Assembly: GCA_043812935.1 (NCBI GenBank)
Contig: JBDRLO010000061.1
Coordinates: 1-7,441 of the forward strand
Direction: 5' to 3'
Length of the DNA: 7,441 bases
Origin: JBDRNE01 sp043812935
Lineage (GTDB): Bacteria > Omnitrophota > Gorgyraeia > Tantalellales > Tantalellaceae
Shown: piece by piece, positions 1 through 5,851 of the stretch
How positions within the stretch are numbered: the stretch's first letter is position 1
Layout of the letters: the number at the start of each line of letters is the position of its first letter
Translations under genes and position numbers: made by a program
The notes under the pieces: model-generated
Seen by the model: only the letters and a program-made list of their open reading frames with translations
What the model was told of the DNA's origin: nothing
Databases searched by the model: none

Positions 1-534
1 TCCGATAAAGATATGGACGCGTTTCGGTTTACTTCCAGGCGTTACCGAAATCGGAGAGTTGGAGAGTTTTTAAAAGAATTGGATATGACAGAAGGAAGAG
101 GAACGGGTATTCCTAAGATATTGCGTGAAATTAAGAAAAATAAGTCTCCTTTACCTATTTTTCATACGGATAAGGATAGGTCTTTTATAATAGTGGAGTT
201 CCCTATTCATTCGGCTTTTTTGAGAGAAAATGAGGAAGTTGTCGTAACGGAAACTCCTCAAGTCACCGGGGAAGTCACCGGGGAAGTCACCGGGGAAGTT
301 GAAAAGCTTCTTTTACAGATAAAGGGAGAAATGAAACGGCGTGAAATACAAGAAGCCTTAGGGTTGAGGCACGAAGATTATTTTAGGGAGGCATATTTGG
401 TACCAGCGATTGAAAGCGGAGTAATTGAAATGACTATTCCGAATAAACCGACAAGTAGTAAGCAGAAGTATCGGCTAACCGGAAAAGGAAAGAAATATAT
501 AGAAGACAATGGATATACAACAAATAAAAAATAA
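1..534 (+). CDS. RecG-like / AlbA_2-type ATP-binding transcriptional regulator, C-terminal part
   Basis: The frame is open from base 1 (Ser-Asp-Lys-Asp before the first Met at base 13), so the gene begins outside the window. The stretch SRRYRNRRVGEFLKELDM followed by TEGRGTGIPKILREIKKN matches the well-known end of the HATPase_c_4-like portion of 'ATP-dependent DNA helicase RecG-related' AlbA_2 regulators; TEGRGTGI is the signature glycine loop. After it come a threefold Val-Thr-Gly-Glu linker and about 75 residues that look like a winged helix (MKRREIQEALGLRHEDYFREAYLVPAIESGVIEMTIP, with YRLTGKGKKYI at the end). The family is thought to be regulatory; it is not a true RecG helicase. The end overlaps the pglZ start by 26 bases, which implies translational coupling. 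Genes of this family do occur within BREX operons, so a defence-operon regulator is a reasonable inference. Family call is fairly sure; target is unknown. Confidence 0.82.
   Translation, partial: SDKDMDAFRFTSRRYRNRRVGEFLKELDMTEGRGTGIPKILREIKKNKSPLPIFHTDKDRSFIIVEFPIHSAFLRENEEVVVTETPQVTGEVTGEVTGEVEKLLLQIKGEMKRREIQEALGLRHEDYFREAYLVPAIESGVIEMTIPNKPTSSKQKYRLTGKGKKYIEDNGYTTNKK
262..297 (+). repeat. Three in-frame 12-bp tandem repeats encoding Val-Thr-Gly-Glu
   Basis: The unit GTCACCGGGGAA occurs three times with no base change and is followed by a partial fourth copy (GTT). It encodes a repeated V-T-G-E linker between the ATP-binding part and the winged-helix part of the regulator. Because the unit is a multiple of three, slippage would lengthen or shorten the linker without breaking the frame. 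Similar TxxV-type linkers are known in this family. Confidence 0.9.
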
Positions 535-787
535 ATTAGAGGAGTTGTTCGATATCAACCGGGTTATTTTCTGGAACGATGCTGAAGGGGAATGTGAGGT
601 TGAACTTCAGGAATGTATTCCTGAAGGGATACATGTCTTGCGTCCTGATACAATCGGGCAACTGAAGACGAAAGTAATGATTGAAATCGAAAATCCATCT
701 GACAAATTTCTCATTTATGCGCCATTTCTTCAGCCTGAGTCAAAAGATGATTGGCTTTTGGATGTTCGTCTCTATAGCCATCAGTAA
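509..787 (+). pseudogene. pglZ: pglZ N-terminal fragment (BREX phosphatase-domain protein, truncated)
   Basis: The 92 residues match the amino end of BREX PglZ proteins: an opening helix (IKNKLEELFDINRVIFW), then NDAEGECEVELQE, a KTKVMIEIENPSDKFLIYAPF strand region, and the characteristic DDWLLDVRLYS. PglZ is a large protein, usually around 800 residues, with an alkaline-phosphatase-like core that works in BREX phage defence. Here only about one tenth remains and the whole phosphatase core is missing. The reading frame stops at a TAA that belongs to a GGGGAC-type repeat, and no continuation of PglZ is visible in any frame downstream. The start overlaps the preceding gene by 26 bases, with a purine-rich AAAGGAAAG about 13 bases upstream. 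The fragment is almost certainly non-functional in BREX. Confidence 0.8.
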
Positions 788-851
788 AAGGGGACGGTTC
801 TAATTAATTAGGAAATGTAAAAAAACGAGTTAAAGGGGACAGTGATTAATT
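785..851 (+). repeat. Pair of GGGGAC-type direct repeats at the pglZ break
   Basis: TAAAAGGGGACGGTT...ATTAATT (785-809) recurs as TAAAGGGGACAGT.ATTAATT (831-851), in the same orientation and about 45 bases apart. Dispersed TAAAGGGGAC words of this sort are familiar from the flanks of REP-associated IS200-like transposases in many uncultured bacteria. The first copy supplies the stop codon that ends the pglZ fragment. The repeat is seen directly; its link to a transposase is inference. Confidence 0.6.
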
Positions 852-1060
852 GAAGATTGAGTATATGCGATTTTTGGAAGAGATGAAAAAAAGAAGGGAT
901 TACAGGATTTTTTTTTTAAAGAAGGGATTAAGATAAATTTCAATGGCAGTTTTTTAGTGGGCGAGATGGAAAATTTAGAAGCGTTTAACTTACGAATGGG
1001 GAACCCCCGAAAAATCAGATGATTAATTTTATTTTTCAAATTATTCTTAAATAAAAATTG
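852..1060 (+). pseudogene. Decayed region, possibly the tail of a REP-associated (RAYT, Y1) transposase
   Basis: No intact gene lies between the GGGGAC repeats and the next promoter. One frame is open from 861 to the TGA at 1020-1022 and ends GEMENLEAF-NLRMGNPRKIR, loosely like the Gly-Arg-Pro-Arg-Lys basic tails of RAYT transposases. Just upstream, another frame gives YMRFLEEMKKRRDYR. The two would join across a run of ten T (908-917), as expected of a frameshifted remnant. The catalytic His-hydrophobe-His and Tyr motifs of Y1 transposases are absent. The resemblance is weak; random AT-rich sequence is the alternative. Confidence 0.22.
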
Positions 1061-1104
1061 CTTACAAATTGACAATTGCTTTCTCAATTTGTAAGATATC
1101 TTCA
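1061..1104 (+). promoter_or_regulatory. Sigma70-type promoter overlapping a perfect 12-bp palindrome, leaderless start
   Basis: A consensus -35 TTGACA (1069-1074) is separated by exactly 17 bases from a -10 TAAGAT (1092-1097). The ATG at 1104 begins 7 bases after the -10 hexamer, where transcription should start, so the mRNA is probably leaderless; no Shine-Dalgarno sequence is present. CTTACAAATTGA (1061-1072) and TCAATTTGTAAG (1084-1095) form a perfect inverted repeat with an 11-base centre. It covers part of the -35 and most of the -10, which is the geometry of a repressor operator. The bound protein is unknown; self-repression by the gene product is one possibility. Confidence 0.68.
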
Positions 1105-2279
1105 TGATTAAACGAACTCTTGAAAGAAAATTAAAAGCGCTGGCTAAAAAATCTCCGGTCGTCGCCGTCACCGGCCCCAGACAATCAGGGAAAACCACTC
1201 TTGTTCGCGCCGCGTTTTCCAAGTTTAAATATGTGTCATTAGAAAATCTTGATACGCGAGAATTCGCTGTATCCGATCCTCGGTTGTTTCTGTCTAAATA
1301 TCCCGCTCCCGTCATATTCGATGAAATTCAGAGGGTTCCGTCGCTTTTGTCCTATATTCAGACGATTGTGGATGAAGAGAAACGCGAGGGAATGTATATA
1401 TTAACGGGCTCCAATAATCTTATGCTTTTGGAAAGCGTTTCGCAGTCATTAGCCGGACGGGTAGCTCTTTTGAATCTTCTGCCTTTTTCAGCCGAAGAAC
1501 TTTCTAAGGGGCGAAGACTGCCGTCCTCCCTTGAGGAAAATCTTTTTTCGGGCGGATATCCGCGGCTTTATGATAAAAAACTTACTCCGGAAGAATTTTT
1601 TTCGGGCTATGTGGCCACTTATGTGGAACGCGATATACGGCAGATTCTCAAGATTTCGGACCTGCATAAATTTCAGATATTTCTTAAAATGTGCGCCGCC
1701 CGCTGCGGACAACTCCTGAATCTTTCCTCTTTGGGCAATGACTGCGGAATTAATCACGGAACCGCTAGAGCATGGCTTTCAATTCTTCAAACCTGCTATA
1801 TCGCGTATTTTCTTCCGCCGCATTTTCAAAACATGGGCAAGCGCCTGATGAAAAGTCCGAAACTGTATTTTTACGATACGGGACTTTTGTGTCATTTGCT
1901 CGGAATACAAAACTCCAAAGAGCTTGTCGTTCATCCCATGCGCGGATATATTTTTGAATCATGGGTTTTGGGTGAACTGCTTAAAAACTTGTTTAATAAT
2001 GGTCGGCGCAACAACTTGTATTTTTGGCGCGACCATGTGGGACATGAAGTGGATTGTCTTATTGATAATGGACTGAAAATGACCGCTATAGAAATAAAAT
2101 CGGCCAAAACTTTGTATGAGGAGCAATTCAAAGGCTTGAAATATTATTCTAATTTCGCTCGAAAAAAAGAACTTTCCAATTATCTGGTATATGCCGGAAA
2201 GGAAAGCCTTAAAAGAACCGCCGGAGAAGTTATTGATTGGAAAACTTTCGGAACAAAAAATGTGAAGAAGCTTTTCTAA
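1104..2279 (+). CDS. AAA_14 / DUF4143 family ATPase, intact
   Basis: A complete 391-residue protein of usual family length. Walker A is GPRQSGKTT (24-32), Walker B is PVIFDEIQ (69-76), the sensor-like strand is ILTGSNN (99-105), and the family motif SLAGRV is at 115-120, followed by YVERDI (173-178). Residues about 188-240 form the winged-helix-like part of DUF4143. The C-terminus has EVDCLID (315-321) and AIEIKSAKT (328-336), an Asp...Glu-x-Lys pattern like that of PD-(D/E)xK nuclease folds. No membrane segment or signal peptide is visible. The start is fixed by the MIKRTLERKL opening typical of the family. These ATPases are numerous in many uncultured bacteria and archaea, are often linked to mobile or toxin-antitoxin-like contexts, and mostly have no proven role. 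The gene is monocistronic here, with its own promoter and palindrome. Family call is secure; function is unknown. Confidence 0.9.
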   Translation: MIKRTLERKLKALAKKSPVVAVTGPRQSGKTTLVRAAFSKFKYVSLENLDTREFAVSDPRLFLSKYPAPVIFDEIQRVPSLLSYIQTIVDEEKREGMYILTGSNNLMLLESVSQSLAGRVALLNLLPFSAEELSKGRRLPSSLEENLFSGGYPRLYDKKLTPEEFFSGYVATYVERDIRQILKISDLHKFQIFLKMCAARCGQLLNLSSLGNDCGINHGTARAWLSILQTCYIAYFLPPHFQNMGKRLMKSPKLYFYDTGLLCHLLGIQNSKELVVHPMRGYIFESWVLGELLKNLFNNGRRNNLYFWRDHVGHEVDCLIDNGLKMTAIEIKSAKTLYEEQFKGLKYYSNFARKKELSNYLVYAGKESLKRTAGEVIDWKTFGTKNVKKLF

Positions 2280-2323
2280 TCTATCCGTTTTTTCATCATA
2301 TAACCGGGGACTAGTTAGGCAAT

Positions 2324-2427
2324 CCCGCCCCCTCCACTACGGCCCTCCACTACAACTTTTTCGCCACTACTACTTAGGCGAACCCGCCGATGCCGTAGTG
2401 GAGGGGGCGGGCAGGCATCGGCGGGTT
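2324..2427. repeat. Two interlocking perfect inverted repeats (20 bp and 14 bp arms)
   Basis: The 20 bases at 2324-2343 (CCCGCCCCCTCCACTACGGC) are the exact reverse complement of 2392-2411, with a 48-base interval. The 14 bases at 2381-2394 (AACCCGCCGATGCC) are the exact reverse complement of 2414-2427, with a 19-base loop. The two helices share bases 2392-2394 and are interleaved, so they would compete at their edge or form a pseudoknot-like arrangement. Confidence 0.88.
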
Positions 2428-2493
2428 TCCGCCACTAAATCTCCGGCGGACTTCCGCCACTACAACTTCGGCGGACTTCCGCCACTACAACTT
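2419..2493 (+). repeat. 25-bp tandem repeat, three copies, each with a GGCGG-CCGCC hairpin
   Basis: Copies lie at 2419-2443, 2444-2468 and 2469-2493. The last two are identical (CGGCGGACTTCCGCCACTAC plus AACTT) and the first is diverged. A partial fourth begins at 2494. Each copy holds a small hairpin GGCGG-ACTT-CCGCC (GGCGG-GTTT-CCGCC in the first copy) followed by the CCACTA word. Confidence 0.85.
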
Positions 2494-2504
2494 TGGCGGA
2501 CTCA

Positions 2505-2588
2505 CCGATGTAGTAATGGGGAGCGCCGATGTAGTAATGGGGAGCGCCGATGTAGTAATGGGGAGCGCCGATGTAGTAATGGAGAGCG
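2505..2588 (+). repeat. 21-bp tandem repeat, four copies
   Basis: Copies lie at 2505-2525, 2526-2546, 2547-2567 and 2568-2588. The first three are identical, and the fourth has GGAG in place of GGGG. A degenerate fifth follows (CCTAAGTAGTAGTGGCG). The unit length is a multiple of three, so several frames stay open across it; the resulting Arg-Arg-Cys-Ser-Asn-Gly-Glu repeats do not look like a real protein. There are no spacers, so it is not a CRISPR array. Confidence 0.9.
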
Positions 2589-2610
2589 CCTAAGTAGTAG
2601 TGGCGAATAT

Positions 2611-2666
2611 GGCGGGCCTGCCCGCCGATGCAGTAGTGGCGGGACAACAAGGAACAGCGTCCCGCC
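2611..2666. repeat. Two short GC hairpins closing the repeat array
   Basis: GGCGGGC-CT-GCCCGCC (2611-2626) is an almost loop-free 7-bp palindrome. GGCGGGAC (2638-2645) pairs with GTCCCGCC (2659-2666) across 13 bases. Neither is followed by a T run, so they are not typical rho-independent terminators. Confidence 0.75.
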
Positions 2667-2785
2667 GCCGTAGCCAAGAAATCCTGAACACCAACTACTA
2701 TAGTTGCAAAACTTTTTTGTCAAGATACTAGGGACTTTTCATAGGTGGATGAAAAAGTTCTGTAGCGAACATTGCGGGCGCCTGC

Positions 2786-2821
2786 AAAAAAATCCTTCGG
2801 TTTTTATCGAAGGATTTTTTT
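2786..2821. terminator. Bidirectional rho-independent terminator
   Basis: AAAAAAATCCTTCG (2786-2799) and CGAAGGATTTTTTT (2808-2821) are perfect 14-bp inverted repeats around an 8-base loop. They form a stem with an ATCCTTCG/CGAAGGAT core flanked by A and T runs on the two sides, so it can end transcription in either direction. It lies about 510 bases after the ATPase gene, beyond the repeat array. If it serves that gene, the array is transcribed as a long 3' untranslated region. It also shields the helicase gene downstream. Confidence 0.82.
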
Positions 2822-3143
2822 ATTTTTACGAACAGGTCTTTAATGTGTAAAAAATTAATTTCCCGACGAAAAAATACAAAAATATTTTTTTATTTAGCCT
2901 AAAATTAAGGATTAATAATTTTGATTTTATTTTTAAAATGAAATTTTTTAAAAACCCCGCAATAACCTTTGCAGAGGATTTGAGTTTAATTTGATCCTAT
3001 AAATAATACTTTCAAAGTATGCTTTTTTTTGAGATACTTATTCAAAGTGTTCGTTTCTTTTCCAATGTTATAGAATACTACATATAAGGTTTTTATAAAA
3101 ACCGGAACCTGCACTATTCACTTTAAACTAATAATGCGGATTT
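2822..3143 (+). promoter_or_regulatory. AT-rich leader of the primase-helicase gene with palindromes
   Basis: No gene is visible here. Three structures stand out. ATACTTT-C-AAAGTAT (3006-3020) is a perfect 7-bp-arm palindrome. A looser copy, ATACTTATTCAAAGTGT, starts 28 bases later (3034-3050). GGTTTTTATAAAAACC (3088-3103) is a perfect 16-base palindrome, 40 bases before the start codon. Possible -10 boxes are TAGAAT (3071-3076) and TATAAG (3083-3088), but no convincing -35 accompanies them. The palindromes may be operators; this is inference. Confidence 0.4.
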
Positions 3144-5396
3144 ATGACAGATTCACATGACCGAGAATATATTGAAAAAGAAATAGCCGAAATAGACTTG
3201 CAAATATCCGCTTTAAAAGAACATAAGAAAAAACACCTTGCGAAATTAGCTGTTTCAAATGTTTCTTCTAATGTAGATGTTCTCACTTCTGTAAATAAAA
3301 CAACTTTTTCTATTGAAGCTAAAACCGAACTTTTTAAAAGTTATTTCAAGGGACGAAAAGATATTTACGCGCGGCGTTGGGAAAATTATTCTGGAAGAAG
3401 CGGATATAGCCCTGTGTGTAAATATGAATGGGATAAGCTTTTATGCCTCAAACCTAAAATTAAGTGTTCAAATTGCGAAAACCGACACTTTCTTCCTTTC
3501 GATAGCTCGACGATTACAAAACACTTGAACGGAGAAATAACTGCTGGAATTTATCCTTTACTAAATAACGATAATTGCTATTTTTTAGCAATAGATTTCG
3601 ATGGCGACAGCTGGAGTAACGATATTAATGCCGTCATGGAGACTTGCGTTATAGAGAATATTTCCGCCGCCATGGAGCGTTCGCGTTCAGGCAAAGGAGG
3701 TCACCTTTGGATGTTTTTTAGCGAAGAGGTTTCCGCCATATCTGCGCGGAAACTTGGAACCGGACTTATATCAAAAACAATGGTAAGGCATTGTCAACTT
3801 AGTATGAAAAGCTACGATCGCCTTTTCCCAAATCAGGATACAATACCGAAGGGCGGTTTTGGCAACCTAATAGCTTTGCCTCTACAGAAAAAAACTTTAC
3901 TTGCCGGCAATGGTGTTTTTATAAACAAGAGTGGATTGCCATATTCAGACCAATGGGCATATTTAGCCTCTATCAATAAATTATCGCGTGATGAAACGGA
4001 AACTTTGGTTGATACACTTAAAAAAACCGGTGGCAAAATACCTGCCCGTTGGAGTTTCATTGACGAGGAAGAGAAACCATGGATGAGACCGCCATCAGGT
4101 AAAAGACATTTTAATGTAAATATCAAAGAGCTCCCTAATGAAATAGAGGCCGTGCTTTCAAACCGAATCTACATAAAAACTGAACATATCCCCTCGGCGC
4201 TTATAAATCAATTCAAGCATTTGGCGGCTTTTCATAATCCCGATTTTTATAAAAAACAAAAAATGCGTTTTTCAACACATGCCACCCCTCGCGTAATTTG
4301 CTGTGCCGAATTAGATACCGGTTGGCTTTCCATACCGCGCGGCTGTATGAAAGAAGTGAAAATTGTACTGAACGATTATGGTATCAAGTTAAAAGTGGAA
4401 GATAAACGTTTTCATAGCGCAAAAACGGACTTTGTTTTTCTTGGAAATCTCTACGATATTCAGCAGGTAGCTTTTAACGATATTGTATCCGCGGATTTTG
4501 GAGTTTTATCTGCGCCGCCCGGTTTCGGAAAAACCGTAATTGCCGCGGCCGTAATTGCCAAACGTAAAAAAAATACCCTTATTTTAGTCAACAGGAAACC
4601 TCTTATGTATCAGTGGCAGATTCAGCTTTCAGCTTTACTTGGAATAGACAAGAAAAAAATCGGTCTTATAGGCGGAGGAAAAAATAGTCCGACAGAGTTA
4701 CTTGATGTGGGAATGGTTCAGAGTATGGATATATGCCATGGTGTTGATGACAGAATAGCTAAATATGGATTCGTTATTATGGATGAATGCCACCATGTGG
4801 GCGCATCTTCATTTGAAAAAGTCATGAATCAGGTTAAAGCTAAATATGTGCTGGGTTTGACAGCTACACCCTACAGAAGAGACGGACACCAACCTATCAT
4901 ACATATGCAGTGCGGTCCGCTAATACACCGCATAAAAGATAAAGACTCAATCGCCTGCGCTCCGAACTCAAAAGTTATAGTCCGAACTACTACTTTTAAA
5001 GCCGATTGGAACGATAATTCCAAAATACACGAGCTTTGGCCTAAATTGACCGCTAATGAAGAACGCAATAAACAAATCCTTAACGATATAGAGGAAGTTT
5101 TAGATACCGGGCGTTTTCCACTTATATTAACAGAACGCAGGGAACATTTGGCGCTTTTTGAAACTTTCTTAAAAGATAAAATCGATTTTTTGGTCGTTCT
5201 TCACGGCGGTTTGCGGCAAAAAAAACGACAAGAAATTTTTGAAGAATTAAAAGGTATTCCGGACAATTCTCGCAAAGCCATACTTGCCACAGGTTCATAT
5301 ATCGGCGAGGGTTTTGACTCGCCTCGATTGGACACATTGTTCTTAACCATGCCGGCATCTTTCAAAGGCAAAATAGTGCAGGTAATCGGTGAGTGA
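3144..5396 (+). pseudogene. TOTE-like archaeo-eukaryotic primase fused to SF2 helicase, truncated in motif VI
   Basis: 750 residues remain. Residues 7-34 are a charged coiled-coil-like helix. C108-x2-C111 followed by NRHFLPF is a zinc-ribbon-like segment. The primase domain shows FLAIDFDGD (147-155, catalytic D151 and D153), RSGKGGHLW (181-189, S182 and H187), and FPNQD...GGFGNLIALPLQ (228-248). The helicase follows: APPGFGKT Walker A (457-464), LILVNRKPLMYQW motif Ia, MDECHH motif II (546-551), LTATPYRRDG motif III (572-581), ILTERREHL motif IV and GEGFDSP motif V (721-727). The chain ends at KIVQVIGE, where motif VI should read QxxGRxxR, so the arginine finger and any C-terminal nuclease are lost. 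The stop is read inside the IS66 left end. This primase-helicase layout is that of TOTE conflict systems, predicted invader-defence proteins. The weak GCGGA ribosome site precedes a plausible ATG. It is probably inactive as a helicase. Confidence 0.82.
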
Positions 5397-5397
5397 A
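5382..5397 (+). repeat. Left terminal inverted repeat of the IS66 element
   Basis: GTAATCGGTGAGTGAA; bases 5383-5397 match the reverse complement of 7287-7301 at all 15 positions. Read in the helicase frame it supplies Val-Ile-Gly-Glu-stop, ending the truncated protein. Confidence 0.8.
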
Positions 5398-5415
5398 CAA
5401 GGGTTAACCCAATAG

Positions 5416-5448
5416 AATCGAAAGTTTTTTCTTTCGATTTATTTTTTT
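5416..5448 (+). terminator. Rho-independent terminator insulating the IS promoter
   Basis: AATCGAAAG (5416-5424) and CTTTCGATT (5431-5439) form a perfect 9-bp stem with a six-T loop, followed by a T-rich tract to 5448. It lies just inside the left end, upstream of the element's own promoter. It would stop host transcription, here from the helicase gene, from running into the transposase. A perfect 10-bp palindrome GGGTTAACCC (5401-5410) precedes it. Confidence 0.72.
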
Positions 5449-5449
5449 C

Positions 5450-5488
5450 TTGACAGTATCAGTCATCTATGGTATAATAATGATACTA
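5450..5488 (+). promoter_or_regulatory. Consensus extended sigma70 promoter with palindrome, near-leaderless start
   Basis: TTGACA (5450-5455), a 17-base spacer and TATAAT (5473-5478) are a full consensus match, with TGG (5470-5472) giving an extended -10. The ATG at 5488 starts 10 bases after the -10 hexamer, so the 5' leader is expected to be only a few bases and has no room for a Shine-Dalgarno site. AGTATCA (5455-5461) and TGATACT (5481-5487) are perfect inverted half-sites around the -10 and the start point, a plausible operator restraining a very strong promoter. Confidence 0.85.
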
Positions 5489-5850
5489 TGAAAGACAAAA
5501 AGAAATCAGTCGTATTAAAAAAACAAATCAATTGTAAATTTGAAAAATTAACCAAACTTCGAGAAGAAATGTTATCTTCAAAAAGGATGATATCAGGAAG
5601 TTTAATCAAAAGATATCTCGGAACAAAAGAACACAAAAGAACATCTCCTGCATTTTATCTATCCATTTTAAAAAATGGAAAAAGAAAGCTGGAATATATT
5701 TCTAAGAGTGAAGTAAAAACAGCGCAAGCTCAAGTTATGGAATGGAAAAAATATAAACACAACCTAAAAAGATGGAGTGAACTAACTAATTTTATAAGGC
5801 AAGATTTAAAGCAATTAAGCAAAATTCAAGATCAACAGAGGCAAAAATAG
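5488..5850 (+). CDS. Small basic accessory protein of the IS66 element (DUF6788-like)
   Basis: 120 residues, strongly basic, no membrane segment. The core MISGSLIKRYLGTKEHKRTS-PAFYLSI-LKNGKRKLEYISKSEV followed by a helical EWKKYKHNLKRWSELTNFI resembles small DUF6788-type proteins. Those read roughly G-ELHGPYYYLS-GK-YV and often sit beside transposases; here the cysteines of the usual CGKPGC motif are missing. It is driven by the consensus promoter just upstream and ends one base before the transposase ATG, so the two are one operon and probably translationally coupled. A DNA-binding helper or a regulator acting on the palindromic promoter is a guess from the charge and position. The family call is by eye and moderate; the role is unknown. 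Confidence 0.6.
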   Translation: MKDKKKSVVLKKQINCKFEKLTKLREEMLSSKRMISGSLIKRYLGTKEHKRTSPAFYLSILKNGKRKLEYISKSEVKTAQAQVMEWKKYKHNLKRWSELTNFIRQDLKQLSKIQDQQRQK

Positions 5851-5851
5851 A

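Larger units (their letters stand above)
2319..2668. repeat. GC-rich non-coding repeat array with CCACTAC / GTAGTGG motif
   Basis: This stretch is far richer in G and C than its flanks. It is built from one recurring word: CCACTAC on the left side (for example 2334-2340, 2347-2353, 2364-2370, 2458-2464, 2483-2489) and its complement GTAGTGG or GTAGTAATGG on the right side. GGCGG/CCGCC blocks lie between the copies. It contains nested long inverted repeats, a 25-bp tandem set, a 21-bp tandem set and short GC hairpins, described separately. Open frames across it are low-complexity products of the repeats. It could be a REP/MITE-like element cluster or a structured transcript; no family is recognised. 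Confidence 0.8.

Noticed and set aside
788..1103. Continuation of pglZ after a frameshift
   Set aside because: No frame after the stop shows further PglZ-like sequence; the following DNA is repeat and AT-rich debris.
830..1315. 161-codon minus-strand ORF
   Set aside because: It runs antisense through the start of the clear AAA_14 ATPase and across its promoter and palindrome, and its peptide has no recognisable family features.
2419..2588. CRISPR array
   Set aside because: The repeats are strictly head-to-tail with no unique spacers, and no cas genes are present.
2398..2673. Open frames of 73-91 codons on both strands through the repeat array
   Set aside because: They consist of Arg-Cys-Ser-Asn-Gly-Glu or His-Tyr-Tyr-Ile-Gly-type repeats produced by the 21-bp tandem unit, which keeps several frames open at once; there is no ribosome site.
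2733..2760. Hairpin GACTTTTCAT...ATGAAAAAGTTC as a terminator
   Set aside because: The stem is AT-rich with bulges and has no following T run; the strong terminator lies at 2786-2821.
5397..5487. Frameshifted remainder of the helicase directly after the stop
   Set aside because: The sequence is the IS left end with a terminator and promoter; no frame gives the expected post-motif VI residues.
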